This document shows positions 1-8,316 of a DNA stretch of 64,000 nt, piece by piece. The DNA is from Rhodobacteraceae bacterium Alg231-30 (GTDB lineage: Bacteria > Pseudomonadota > Alphaproteobacteria > Rhodobacterales > Rhodobacteraceae): positions 228,238 through 292,237 of the forward strand of contig FREU01000005.1 in the NCBI GenBank assembly GCA_900143615.1. Reading direction: 5' to 3'. The first letter of the stretch is position 1; the number at the start of each line of letters is the position of its first letter. A model generated the notes under the pieces. The model was not told the origin of the DNA. It was given only the letters and a program-made list of their open reading frames with translations, and made no database searches. The translations under genes and the position numbers were made by a program.

Positions 1-762
1 AATGACGTTGTCGGTGGCGGGCGCTGCCCGATCGTGGACACATGGTGGCAGACCGAGACCGGCGGCCATATGATGACGCCCCTGCCTGGCGCCCATGCCA
101 CAAAACCCGGCTCCGCCATGAAGCCGTTCTTTGGCGTCAAACCCGTCGTGCTGGACCCGACCGCGGGCACAGTGATCGAGGGGAATGACGTCGAAGGTGT
201 GCTCTGCATCGGGGACAGCTGGCCCGGCCAGATGCGCACCGTTTGGGGAGATCACGAGCGCTTTGAGAAGACCTATTTCTCCGACTACAAAGGCTACTAC
301 TTGGCCGGTGACGGCTGCCGCCGCGATGCGGATGGCGACTATTGGATCACCGGTCGTGTGGATGATGTGATCAACGTGTCCGGTCACCGCATGGGCACCG
401 CCGAAGTGGAGAGCGCATTGGTGGCGCATGCTGCCGTGGCCGAGGCGGCTGTGGTCGGCTATCCCCATGACATCAAGGGCCAAGGTATCTATTGCTATGT
501 CACCTTGATGAATGACCGCGAGCCCTCTGACGAGCTGATGAAAGAGCTGCGCACTTGGGTGCGCACCGAAATCGGCCCGATCGCATCGCCTGATCTGGTG
601 CAATGGTCCCCCGGTCTGCCCAAAACCCGCTCCGGCAAGATCATGCGCCGCATCCTGCGCAAGATCGCAGAAAACGACTTTGGCGCACTCGGCGATACAT
701 CCACTCTCGCAGACCCCTCCGTCGTCGATGACCTCATCGAAAACAGAATGAACCGGAGCTGA
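1..762 (+). CDS. acsA: Acetyl-CoA synthetase (AMP-forming), C-terminal part; 5' end outside window
   Basis: The frame is open from base 1 (first residues NDVVGGG), so this is the last 253 residues of a gene that begins upstream. The enzyme activates acetate with ATP and CoA to acetyl-CoA, AMP and pyrophosphate in the cytoplasm. Visible family motifs are [10 protein letters not shown] near base 40, the hinge and C-domain motif [15 protein letters not shown] near base 350, and PKTRSGKI near base 620, which carries the catalytic lysine that is acetylated in characterised Acs enzymes. The stop lies 5 bases before adenylate kinase, so the two are probably co-transcribed; that suits a reaction that makes AMP. 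Propionyl-CoA synthetase is a less likely alternative, since TWWQTETGG is the Acs-type signature. Confidence 0.95.
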   Translation, partial: NDVVGGGRCPIVDTWWQTETGGHMMTPLPGAHATKPGSAMKPFFGVKPVVLDPTAGTVIEGNDVEGVLCIGDSWPGQMRTVWGDHERFEKTYFSDYKGYYLAGDGCRRDADGDYWITGRVDDVINVSGHRMGTAEVESALVAHAAVAEAAVVGYPHDIKGQGIYCYVTLMNDREPSDELMKELRTWVRTEIGPIASPDLVQWSPGLPKTRSGKIMRRILRKIAENDFGALGDTSTLADPSVVDDLIENRMNRS

Positions 763-767
763 GCGCA

Positions 768-1451
768 ATGTTGGAAACAGTGAAAACAACTGCGCCCGTC
801 CTGATCCTGCTTGGCCCTCCCGGGGCCGGCAAAGGCACCCAGGCCCGCAAACTGGAAGAGGGATTTGGCCTCGTTCAGCTCTCGACCGGAGACCTTTTGC
901 GTGCCGCAGTGGCCGCTGGCACCGATGCGGGCAAAGCCGCCAAGGCGGTCATGGAAGCCGGTGATCTGGTCAGCGACGAGATTGTCATCAACATCCTGCG
1001 CGACCGTCTGGCCGATGCGGATTGTCAGCAAGGTGTGATCCTTGACGGCTTCCCGCGCACCACGGTGCAGGCCGAGGCGCTGGATGCGCTGCTGGCAGAA
1101 TCCGGCCAAAAGATCAACGCCGCGGTGAGCCTTGAGGTGGATGACGCCGCCATGGTGACCCGCATTTCAGGGCGCTACACCTGTGGCGGTTGCGGAGAAG
1201 GCTATCACGACAGCTACAAGCAACCCGCCCAAGACGGCATTTGCGACAATTGTGGCGGCTCGGACATGAAACGCCGTGCTGATGACAACGCCGAAACCGT
1301 TGCCAGCCGCCTGACAGCCTATCACGCACAAACAGCACCGCTGATTGCCTATTACGACTGCAAGGGCGCGCTGCAATCCATCGACGCCATGGGCGAAATC
1401 GACGGCATTGCACAAAAGTTAGGGGGTATCGTCAAAGCGGCGATCTCCTAA
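768..1451 (+). CDS. adk: Adenylate kinase with zinc-type four-cysteine lid
   Basis: A 227-residue adenylate kinase, which converts AMP + ATP to 2 ADP. The P-loop GPPGAGKGTQ spans residues 16-25, and DGFPRT follows in the nucleoside monophosphate domain. The lid carries four cysteines at residues 139, 142, 159 and 162 (CGGC...CDNC), the pattern of structural zinc sites in Gram-positive and many alphaproteobacterial enzymes. It starts 5 bases after the acs stop. Rhodobacterales normally also carry an adk in the ribosomal protein cluster, so this may be a second copy dedicated to recycling the AMP made by Acs; that is inference, as the rest of the genome is not visible. Confidence 0.93.
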   Translation: MLETVKTTAPVLILLGPPGAGKGTQARKLEEGFGLVQLSTGDLLRAAVAAGTDAGKAAKAVMEAGDLVSDEIVINILRDRLADADCQQGVILDGFPRTTVQAEALDALLAESGQKINAAVSLEVDDAAMVTRISGRYTCGGCGEGYHDSYKQPAQDGICDNCGGSDMKRRADDNAETVASRLTAYHAQTAPLIAYYDCKGALQSIDAMGEIDGIAQKLGGIVKAAIS

Positions 1452-1461
1452 GGGGAAAATG

Positions 1462-1493
1462 CAAAGGCGTGCGGGGGAGCCCTCGCGCCTTTG
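1462..1493 (+). terminator. Hairpin between adk and the symporter genes
   Basis: Arms at 1462-1475 and 1480-1493 pair over about 13 of 14 positions (one mismatch, one wobble) around a GGAG loop. No T-run follows; the next bases are GTGGAGG. It could be an mRNA processing or stability element or a weak terminator that lets acs-adk and the symporter be expressed at different levels. Confidence 0.4.
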
Positions 1494-1528
1494 TGGAGGA
1501 AAACAATAACGAGGGAGGAGGCATTCCC

Positions 1529-1789
1529 ATGTCCGACAACTCATCTAACACTGCGTATTGGTCCGCCAATGTGCGGATCATTCTGATCAGCCTGGTCATC
1601 TGGGCCGTGGTCTCATTCGGGTTCGGCATCCTGCTGCGTCCGATGCTGTCCGGCATCGCCGTCGGCGGCACAGATCTTGGCTTCTGGTTTGCCCAGCAAG
1701 GGTCAATCATCGTCTTTCTGGCGCTGATTTTCTTCTATGCGTGGCGCATGAACAAACTCGATGCCGAACACGGCGTTGAAGAAGAATAG
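1529..1789 (+). CDS. Sodium:solute symporter small subunit (DUF4212)
   Basis: An 86-residue membrane protein with two predicted transmembrane segments (about residues 15-37 and 52-70) and a charged C-terminus. The ATG at 1529 was chosen because GAGGGAGGAG lies 8 bases upstream; an in-frame ATG at 1469 would add 20 unlikely residues. It matches the DUF4212 small-subunit family, which sits directly before a large VC_2705-type sodium:solute symporter, and here the large subunit starts 14 bases later. The two proteins probably form one transporter in the inner membrane. The position after acs-adk points to acetate or another short carboxylate as substrate. Confidence 0.88.
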   Translation: MSDNSSNTAYWSANVRIILISLVIWAVVSFGFGILLRPMLSGIAVGGTDLGFWFAQQGSIIVFLALIFFYAWRMNKLDAEHGVEEE

Positions 1790-1803
1790 AGGGATCAGGG
1801 ACA

Positions 1804-3588
1804 ATGAGCCAATTTGCAATCAACCTGACGTTTGTACTCGCATCTTTTGCGATCTACATCGGCATCGCGATCTGGGCCCGCGCCGGGTCTACATCTGAGT
1901 TTTACGCCGCGGGTCGCGGTGTTCACCCCGTCACCAACGGTATGGCCACGGCGGCTGACTGGATGTCAGCGGCCTCGTTCATCTCGATGGCGGGTCTTAT
2001 CGCCTTTACCGGTTATGACAACTCGTCCTTCCTGATGGGCTGGACTGGTGGCTACGTGCTACTGGCCCTGCTGCTTGCGCCTTATCTGCGCAAGTTCGGC
2101 AAATTCACCGTGTCGGAATTCATCGGCGATCGCTTCTACAGCCAGACGGCCCGCATCGTGGCGGTGATCTGTCTGATCGTAGCCTCCACCACCTATGTGA
2201 TCGGTCAAATGACCGGTGTGGGTGTTGCCTTTGGTCGCTTCCTTGAGGTGTCCAATACTGCCGGTTTGTTGATCGGTGCCTGTGTGGTCTTTGCCTATGC
2301 GGTGTTCGGCGGCATGAAAGGTGTGACATACACCCAGGTTGCCCAGTACGTCGTGTTGATCATGGCCTACACCATTCCGGCGATCTTTATCTCGCTGCAA
2401 CTGACCGGCAATCCGATCCCTGCTTTGGGTCTGTTTGGCGACCATGTTGCTTCGGGTGAGCCTCTGTTGCAGAAGCTTGACGCCATCGTGGCTGAACTGG
2501 GCTTTAACGAATATACCGCCCACCACGCCGATACGCTGAACATGGTTCTGTTCACACTGTCGCTGATGATCGGTACTGCGGGTCTGCCCCACGTCATCAT
2601 GCGCTTCTTTACAGTTCCCAAAGTGTCTGACGCACGTTGGTCAGCTGGCTGGGCGCTGGTGTTCATCGCCCTGCTCTATCTGACGGCTCCAGCTGTGGGT
2701 GCGATGGCGCGTCTGAACATCACCGACATGATGTGGCCCAATGGCACAAACGGCGAAGCTGTTTCGGTTGAACAGATCGAAAACGAAGCGCGCTATGACT
2801 GGATGGCCACTTGGCAGAAAACCGGTCTGCTGGATTGGGAAGACAAAAACGGCGACGGCAAAATTCAGTATTACAACGACAAAAATGCTGACATGCAGGC
2901 CAAAGCAGCTGAAAACGGTTGGGAAGGCAACGAGCTGACCAAATTCAACCGTGACATCCTTGTGCTGGCCAACCCTGAAATCGCCAACCTGCCCTCTTGG
3001 GTCATTGGCCTTGTGGCAGCGGGTGGTCTTGCGGCTGCGCTCTCCACTGCGGCTGGTTTGCTTCTGGCGATCTCGTCTGCGGTATCGCATGACTTGATCA
3101 AAGGCGCGATCAACCCACAGATCTCTGAGAAAAACGAGCTTCTCTCAGCACGGATCGCCATGGGTGTTGCCATTGCTGTGGCCACATATCTGGGCCTCAA
3201 CCCTCCCGGCTTTGCGGCGCAAACTGTGGCCTTGGCCTTTGGTTTGGCAGCGGCGTCGATCTTCCCGGCTCTGATGATGGGGATCTTCTCAACCAAGATC
3301 AACAACGTCGGCGCTGTCGCAGGTATGCTGGCAGGTCTGACCGTTACTCTGGTTTACATCTTCCTGCACAAGGGCTGGCTCTTCATCCCTGGCACCAACT
3401 CCTTCACCGATGCGGACCCACTCTTGGGAACAGTCAAATCGACAAGCTTCGGTGCCATTGGTGCAGCAGTGAACTTTACCGTCGCCTATGTGGTTGCCGG
3501 TATGACCAAAGAAACTCCGCAGGAAATCAAAGATCTGGTCGAAAGCGTACGTGTCCCCCGCGGCGCTGGTGCGGCTCAGGATCACTGA
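1804..3588 (+). CDS. Sodium:solute symporter large subunit, acetate-type (VC_2705 family)
   Basis: A 594-residue polytopic inner-membrane protein of the sodium:solute symporter family. The N-terminal half contains the family pattern FYAAGRGVHPVTNGMATAADWMSAASF (split here: AGRGVHPVTNG and ATAADWMSAASF). A hydrophilic loop near residues 310-385, rich in Asp, Lys and Asn, interrupts the membrane segments; the VC_2705 subgroup carries such an insert while ActP itself is shorter. It follows the DUF4212 small subunit and precedes the DUF294 signalling-type protein, a neighbourhood shared by this subgroup in many proteobacteria. Substrate is inferred to be acetate from acs, adk, pta and ackA nearby; the sequence alone does not prove it. 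Confidence 0.9.
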   Translation: MSQFAINLTFVLASFAIYIGIAIWARAGSTSEFYAAGRGVHPVTNGMATAADWMSAASFISMAGLIAFTGYDNSSFLMGWTGGYVLLALLLAPYLRKFGKFTVSEFIGDRFYSQTARIVAVICLIVASTTYVIGQMTGVGVAFGRFLEVSNTAGLLIGACVVFAYAVFGGMKGVTYTQVAQYVVLIMAYTIPAIFISLQLTGNPIPALGLFGDHVASGEPLLQKLDAIVAELGFNEYTAHHADTLNMVLFTLSLMIGTAGLPHVIMRFFTVPKVSDARWSAGWALVFIALLYLTAPAVGAMARLNITDMMWPNGTNGEAVSVEQIENEARYDWMATWQKTGLLDWEDKNGDGKIQYYNDKNADMQAKAAENGWEGNELTKFNRDILVLANPEIANLPSWVIGLVAAGGLAAALSTAAGLLLAISSAVSHDLIKGAINPQISEKNELLSARIAMGVAIAVATYLGLNPPGFAAQTVALAFGLAAASIFPALMMGIFSTKINNVGAVAGMLAGLTVTLVYIFLHKGWLFIPGTNSFTDADPLLGTVKSTSFGAIGAAVNFTVAYVVAGMTKETPQEIKDLVESVRVPRGAGAAQDH

Positions 3589-3597
3589 TTGCGGCAA

Positions 3598-3627
3598 GGG
3601 TGATGGGCTTCTCCCTACCCATCACCC
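3598..3627 (+). terminator. First of two tandem hairpins after the symporter
   Basis: GGGTGATGGG (3598-3607) and CCCATCACCC (3618-3627) form a perfect 10-bp stem with a 10-base loop, starting 10 bases after the symporter stop. It has no T-run of its own; a second hairpin with a T-run follows at 3639. Confidence 0.5.
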
Positions 3628-3638
3628 AACTTAATCAC

Positions 3639-3675
3639 TGTCCTGTCCGGCACCTGTCGGGCAGGACATATTTTT
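3639..3675 (+). terminator. Rho-independent terminator just before the DUF294 gene
   Basis: Arms 3639-3652 and 3655-3668 pair at all 14 positions if two G-T wobbles are allowed, and TATTTTT follows at 3669-3675. The ribosome binding site AAAGGA (3678) and the ATG (3691) of the next gene come immediately after. It can end symporter transcription and so limit, or condition, expression of the downstream genes. Confidence 0.72.
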
Positions 3676-3690
3676 ACAAAGGACCCCACC

Positions 3691-5520
3691 ATGCCGCTGT
3701 CTCTTGACCAGATCACGCGCTTTTTGCAATCGGTGCACCCCTATGATGCGCTGCCCCGCGAAGAGCTGGCCGATTGGGCCGCGCGCTTTGATGTCTGGGA
3801 TGTCGAGACCGATTTTGCGGTCTATGACCTTGGTGAGAAACTCCCGGGTCTATTTCTGATTTACGAAGGTGCTGTTGAGGTGCGCGACGAGAATGACGTC
3901 GTGGTCTCCCACCTTGGCCTGCGCAACTCGTTTGGTGAGCGTGGCCTTTTGCGCGACGGGTTGGCCGTGACCAGCGCCCGCGCCGATATGCACTCCACGC
4001 TCTTGGTCCTGCCAACCGCCGAGTTTCACGCCCTGATCGAAAGCCACGAGGCCGCCAAGCGTTTCTTTGACCGCTCCCGTGGCGCACGCAAGGCACAGAC
4101 CAATGATCTGGCCTCCAGCCGTGTTGACACATTGATGGCCCACAACCCCATCACCATCTCCGCCGACGGCACCGCCCGTCAGGCCGCACAGATGATGGCC
4201 GCGCGCAAAGTCTCCTCGCTGTGCATCGCAAATGACGGCACCTTGTCAGGCATTCTGACCAACCGTGATCTGGTCTCCAAAGTTCTGGCCGCGGCCCTGC
4301 CCCTAGATGTGGCTGTGCACCACATCATGACCAAACAGCCTTTTACCCTGCCCTCGTCCGCAATTGGCTCGGATGTTCTGCACGCGATGATGGAACATGG
4401 CATTGGCCATGTGCCAATTGTCGACGCCGGCAAGCTTGTCGGCATCGTCACCCAGACCGACCTGACACGGTTTCAGGCTGTCAGCTCCGCCGAGCTGGTG
4501 TCAGAGATTGCCAATGCCGACACGGCCGCCCAAATGGCCGAGGTCACCGCCCGCATTCCACGCCTGCTGGTACAGCTGGTGGCCGCCGGAAACCGCCACG
4601 AGATTGTCACGCGCCTTATTACCGATATTGCCGACACCGCCACGCGGCGCTTGCTGGCCTTGGCCGAGGACAAATTCGGCCCACCGCCTGTGCCCTACCT
4701 GTGGCTGGCCTGCGGAAGCCAAGGCCGTCAGGAACAAACCGGCGTGTCTGATCAGGACAACTGCCTGATCCTTGACGATGCCGCCTCTGACGAGATGCGC
4801 ACAGGTTATTTTGCAAAACTCGCGAAATTTGTCTGTGACGGGCTGGACGTCTGCGGCTACTTCTACTGTCCCGGCGACATGATGGCGACCAACCCGCGCT
4901 GGTGCCAACCGATCAGCACGTGGCGCAAGTATTTCCAAGGCTGGATCAACAAACCCGACCCCGAGGCGCAAATGCTCGCCAGCGTCATGTTTGATCTACG
5001 TCCGATCGGCGGCACGACCGACCTCTTTGCAAAACTGCAAGAGAACACGCTTGCCGCAGCCGCCGAAAACTCGATCTTTGTGGCCCATATGGTGTCTAAC
5101 TCGCTGAAACACCAACCCCCTCTGGGCCTGTTGCGCGGTCTTGCCACCATTCGCTCGGGCGAGCACAAAAACCAGATTGATCTGAAACACAACGGCGTGG
5201 TGCCTATCGTGGATCTGGGCCGTGTCTATGCTCTCCAAGGCCAGCTCACCGCCGCCAACACCCGCGCCCGTATCGAGGCCGCAGCGACCGCCGGTGTGCT
5301 CTCCCAATCCGGTGCCGCCGATCTGCTGGATGCCTATGATTTGATCGCCGAAGCCCGACTGGAACAACAAGTCGCCACTATCAACGCGGGCAACAAGCCC
5401 GATAACTTCCTCAGCCCGTCTTCCCTGTCGGACTTTGAGCGAAGTCATTTGCGTGACGCCTTTGTGGTGGTCAAATCCCTTCAATCCGCAATCGGCCATG
5501 GACGTGGCATGCTGAGCTAG
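3691..5520 (+). CDS. cNMP-binding / double CBS / DUF294 nucleotidyltransferase-like protein
   Basis: A 609-residue cytoplasmic protein. Order of domains: a cyclic-nucleotide-binding-like fold (about 10-115), two CBS domains (about 145-270, with paired IxxDGTxxQAA and ITNRDL patterns), a nucleotidyltransferase domain with GSQGRQEQTGVSDQDN (about 345-360; the GS-x-GR-x-E...D-x-D pattern of GlnD-like enzymes), and an alpha-helical C-terminal DUF294_C region. ATG at 3691 has AAAGGA upstream. Genes of this type neighbour acetate-type symporters in many proteobacteria. The catalytic motif looks intact, so it may nucleotidylate a partner in response to adenine nucleotides; the target is unknown. Confidence 0.87.
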   Translation: MPLSLDQITRFLQSVHPYDALPREELADWAARFDVWDVETDFAVYDLGEKLPGLFLIYEGAVEVRDENDVVVSHLGLRNSFGERGLLRDGLAVTSARADMHSTLLVLPTAEFHALIESHEAAKRFFDRSRGARKAQTNDLASSRVDTLMAHNPITISADGTARQAAQMMAARKVSSLCIANDGTLSGILTNRDLVSKVLAAALPLDVAVHHIMTKQPFTLPSSAIGSDVLHAMMEHGIGHVPIVDAGKLVGIVTQTDLTRFQAVSSAELVSEIANADTAAQMAEVTARIPRLLVQLVAAGNRHEIVTRLITDIADTATRRLLALAEDKFGPPPVPYLWLACGSQGRQEQTGVSDQDNCLILDDAASDEMRTGYFAKLAKFVCDGLDVCGYFYCPGDMMATNPRWCQPISTWRKYFQGWINKPDPEAQMLASVMFDLRPIGGTTDLFAKLQENTLAAAAENSIFVAHMVSNSLKHQPPLGLLRGLATIRSGEHKNQIDLKHNGVVPIVDLGRVYALQGQLTAANTRARIEAAATAGVLSQSGAADLLDAYDLIAEARLEQQVATINAGNKPDNFLSPSSLSDFERSHLRDAFVVVKSLQSAIGHGRGMLS

Positions 5521-5565
5521 GCACAGTCGCCTCACATAACAAAAAGGCAGAGGTTAGGAGCCCCG

Positions 5566-6105
5566 ATGAACACCTTTCTGGAACTCATTGCCACAATTTT
5601 TGCAGGCATGGCCGCCGCTGGTATGATGCTGGCCATCCGGCATCTGGTTGCCCGCACCACGGGCCGCCAACTGGCCGGCTGGTTTATCCCCGTCGCCGCA
5701 GGTGCTGCCATGTTGGCGGCAACCATTTCCTCAGAGTACGGCTGGTACAAGCGCACCAGCAGCGCCCTGCCCGAAGGCTTTGAGGTCATCGAAACCGTGT
5801 ACAGCAAGAAAGCCTACCGCCCTTGGACCTATGTCTGGCCTTATGTCGAACGTTTTGCCGCGCTCGACACTGCAGGCATAAAACGCAATGACGCCTTGCC
5901 CACGCAACGTCTGGCCGATGTCTACCTATATGGCCGCTGGGCGCCACTCAACCGCATGACGGTCTTGGCCGACTGCGCCCTGTTCCGCCGCGCCGCGCTG
6001 ATGGATGCCATTGAATTCTCCGATGATGGCAGCGTGGACGGTGCCGAATGGCTGACCGTGGCCGAAGATGATCCCCTGATGTTGGCCATATGTGAGGTCG
6101 CCTAA
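5566..6105 (+). CDS. Unknown two-helix membrane protein between DUF294 and exonuclease genes
   Basis: A 179-residue protein I do not recognise by name. Two hydrophobic segments lie near residues 5-25 and 36-54, followed by a soluble part with YGWYKRTSSALPEGFEV and a region rich in aromatic residues. The gene starts 45 bases after the DUF294 gene, and its TAA stop shares one base with the ATG of the exonuclease gene (TAATG), so the two are translationally coupled. The coupling suggests a joint role with the membrane-anchored exonuclease. Confidence 0.75.
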   Translation: MNTFLELIATIFAGMAAAGMMLAIRHLVARTTGRQLAGWFIPVAAGAAMLAATISSEYGWYKRTSSALPEGFEVIETVYSKKAYRPWTYVWPYVERFAALDTAGIKRNDALPTQRLADVYLYGRWAPLNRMTVLADCALFRRAALMDAIEFSDDGSVDGAEWLTVAEDDPLMLAICEVA

Positions 6106-7517
6106 TGCTGATGCACCTGCCGCTCCGCTTGCGAATTTTGCTGCTGTTCGCCCTTTTGATGGTGGCCAGCATTGCGGTGGTGGCAGCAGCATTGTTCTTT
6201 GGCTATCGCAGCACGCTGACCGGCTCCCCCGCCAACGGGTTTATCCTCGCCGCAGTGATCTCCGCCTTTGGCCTGATGGCGGCCTCGGTCGCGGTCTGGT
6301 TACTGTTTGATGAAAACGTCGCCAAACCAATCGATAAACTGGCCGCCAGCATGCGCGTGCGCGCCCATGCGGGTGTGCAGGCGGACCTCGACAAACACGC
6401 AGCGCGGTATCTGGGCGATCTTGCCCCCGCCGCCGAAGCTGTCTCAGTGCAACTGGACCGTAAAACCTTGGACACCGCCGAGCTGGTGGCATTTGAAACC
6501 CAACGTCTGGACCAGGATCGCGCGCGGCTGGCGAACCTGCTGACCGAAATTCCAGTGGCAATTGTTATTGTCGGCCCATCGCATCAAATTGTGCTCTATG
6601 ACGGCCAAGCCGCTCAGGTGCTCGCTCAAATTGCCCCGCCGCGTCTCAATGCCTCCTTGTTTGATTACATCGACAAAGAGTGTTTGTTGGCCGCCCACGC
6701 CAGATTGTTGGAGACGGAATCCGAACAAGTGTTCCAAGCACGCGGCAGTCACGGCAATTTCGCCTTTGATGCGCGCATCAAGCCGCTGGGCTATGCTCCG
6801 GGTTACATGCTGGTGATCAATGATGCACAGGTGTTGATCGAACCAGACGCTGCCCGTCCGCTGACATATGATTTCGAGCTGCTTGAAAAACAGGCGCACG
6901 GAGACTTTTGGCAAACCCCGCTCTCCGACATCTCTTTTGTGGTGTTTGACTGCGAAACCACGGGGTTGTTGCCTCATAAAGACGAGGTTGTTCAGCTAGG
7001 CGCCACCCGCGTGGTGCGCGGCGGCATCGTTGAGGGCGAAATCCTCAATCAGCTGGTAAACCCCGGCCGCCCAATTCCGCCCGCTTCAACCAAAGTCCAC
7101 CACATCTCCGACGACATGGTGGCGGATGCCCCCGGCATTCATACCGTGGCAATGGAATTCCACCACTTTGCCCGCGATGCCGTGATTGTCGCCCACAATG
7201 CACCGTTTGACATGGCGTTTTTGCGCCGCCACGCCAAAGATATGGACATCACGTGGGACCATCCGATTTTGGACACTGTCCTGCTGTCCGCAGTGCTGTT
7301 TGGCATCACCGAGAGCCACACTCTGGATTCGCTCTGTTCCCGCCTCGGCGTGACTATTCCCGAAGCCCTGCGCCATACGGCATTAGGCGACGCCCGTGCC
7401 ACCGCCGAAGTGCTGTGCCTGATGTTGCCCATGCTCACCTCGCGTGGATTTGTCACTCTGGGAGATGTGATTGAACAGACCCGCAAACACAGCCGCCTGA
7501 TCGAAGACCTCAACTAA
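6105..7517 (+). CDS. Membrane-anchored DnaQ-type (DEDDh) 3'-5' exonuclease
   Basis: A 470-residue protein. Two transmembrane segments (about 12-31 and 44-66) flank a short periplasmic loop; a HAMP/linker-like and PAS-like region follows (about 75-260). The C-terminal third is a DnaQ/PolC-type exonuclease with motif FDCETTGL (about 283-290), HNAPFDM (about 365) and HTALGDARAT (about 424), which supply the D-E-D-D-H residues. Start is the ATG overlapping the previous stop. Homologous exonucleases accompany DUF294 genes and acetate symporters elsewhere. The architecture resembles a sensor kinase with the kinase replaced by an exonuclease, which suggests signal-controlled degradation of a nucleic acid or nucleotide; this is inference. 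Confidence 0.86.
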   Translation: MLMHLPLRLRILLLFALLMVASIAVVAAALFFGYRSTLTGSPANGFILAAVISAFGLMAASVAVWLLFDENVAKPIDKLAASMRVRAHAGVQADLDKHAARYLGDLAPAAEAVSVQLDRKTLDTAELVAFETQRLDQDRARLANLLTEIPVAIVIVGPSHQIVLYDGQAAQVLAQIAPPRLNASLFDYIDKECLLAAHARLLETESEQVFQARGSHGNFAFDARIKPLGYAPGYMLVINDAQVLIEPDAARPLTYDFELLEKQAHGDFWQTPLSDISFVVFDCETTGLLPHKDEVVQLGATRVVRGGIVEGEILNQLVNPGRPIPPASTKVHHISDDMVADAPGIHTVAMEFHHFARDAVIVAHNAPFDMAFLRRHAKDMDITWDHPILDTVLLSAVLFGITESHTLDSLCSRLGVTIPEALRHTALGDARATAEVLCLMLPMLTSRGFVTLGDVIEQTRKHSRLIEDLN

Positions 7518-7651
7518 GGGCCTGCGCGAAAGCGCGCTCAAAACCGTGACCCGCACTCGACAGCCACGCAACAATGGCCCCCGCACCCCTTGCAACGCAC
7601 CAGAAATCGGCTCACATCTTGGGCTTAGGCAATCGCAAAACAGGTCTACTT

Positions 7652-8161
7652 ATGTCCGTCGCCCCCACGCCCAACGACTTTGTGCCCTCTGTCGAAACAC
7701 AATCGCTCTATCGTGCCGCCTTATCCGGCTACGCGACGGGCATCACCGTTGTGACCACACAATCAGAGCGCGGCCCATTGGGAATGACGGCCAATTCCTT
7801 CACATCGATCTCACTTGAGCCACCACTTGTGATGTGGTCGCCCGCTAAATCCTCGTTGCGTTACCCGCATTTTGCCGCCGCGCGCTATTTTGCCATTCAC
7901 ATCCTCAGTCAGGATCAGACCGAGCTCGCATCCAGCTTTGCACGCAACGGCGAAGACTTTGACGCCTGCGACTGGTCCGCCTGCCCCGACGGTGTCCCGC
8001 TATTGGAAAACTGCCTCACCCGGTTGGAATGTGAGACTCACGACATCCACGACTGCGGTGACCACGCAATGATTGTTGGACGTGTGCGACGGGTAGTTGC
8101 CTCTGAAGGGCCTCCTTTGGTATTTGCCAAAGGCCAATTTGGCAAATTTTTAACCATTTAG
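7652..8161 (+). CDS. Flavin reductase-like FMN-binding protein
   Basis: A 169-residue protein of the flavin reductase/HpaC split-barrel family, which reduces FMN or FAD with NAD(P)H to supply two-component monooxygenases. Family patterns are ATGITVVTT, GPLGMTANSFTSISLEPPLVMW and the C-terminal GHxMIVGRV-like stretch (DHAMIVGRVRRV). The ATG at 7652 gives the usual family length; an in-frame ATG at 7574 would add 26 residues without similarity. The gene stands alone between the exonuclease and pta, and no partner oxygenase is visible. Confidence 0.83.
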   Translation: MSVAPTPNDFVPSVETQSLYRAALSGYATGITVVTTQSERGPLGMTANSFTSISLEPPLVMWSPAKSSLRYPHFAAARYFAIHILSQDQTELASSFARNGEDFDACDWSACPDGVPLLENCLTRLECETHDIHDCGDHAMIVGRVRRVVASEGPPLVFAKGQFGKFLTI

Positions 8162-8205
8162 TACAGTTAGCGCAAACGTTTCCCGCAAAATGCGTCGATT
8201 TGGCG

Positions 8206-8230
8206 TGACGTCAGGACTTGAATGACGTCA
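8206..8230. promoter_or_regulatory. Pair of TGACGTCA palindromes upstream of pta-ackA
   Basis: The perfect 8-base palindrome TGACGTCA occurs at 8206-8213 and again at 8223-8230 (the second extended to ATGACGTCAT at 8222-8231), 17 bases apart, under two helical turns. They lie about 90-110 bases before the proposed pta start, where an operator would be expected. A TATACAAT (8261-8268) could be a -10 element. The protein that binds them cannot be named from the sequence. Confidence 0.4.
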
Positions 8231-8316
8231 TACAGTCGCCACCTGTACCCCGTAGAGTCGTATACAATCGCACCCCATCGTCGACAGACGCTTTTTTCTC
8301 ATTCAGGAGACTGGAC

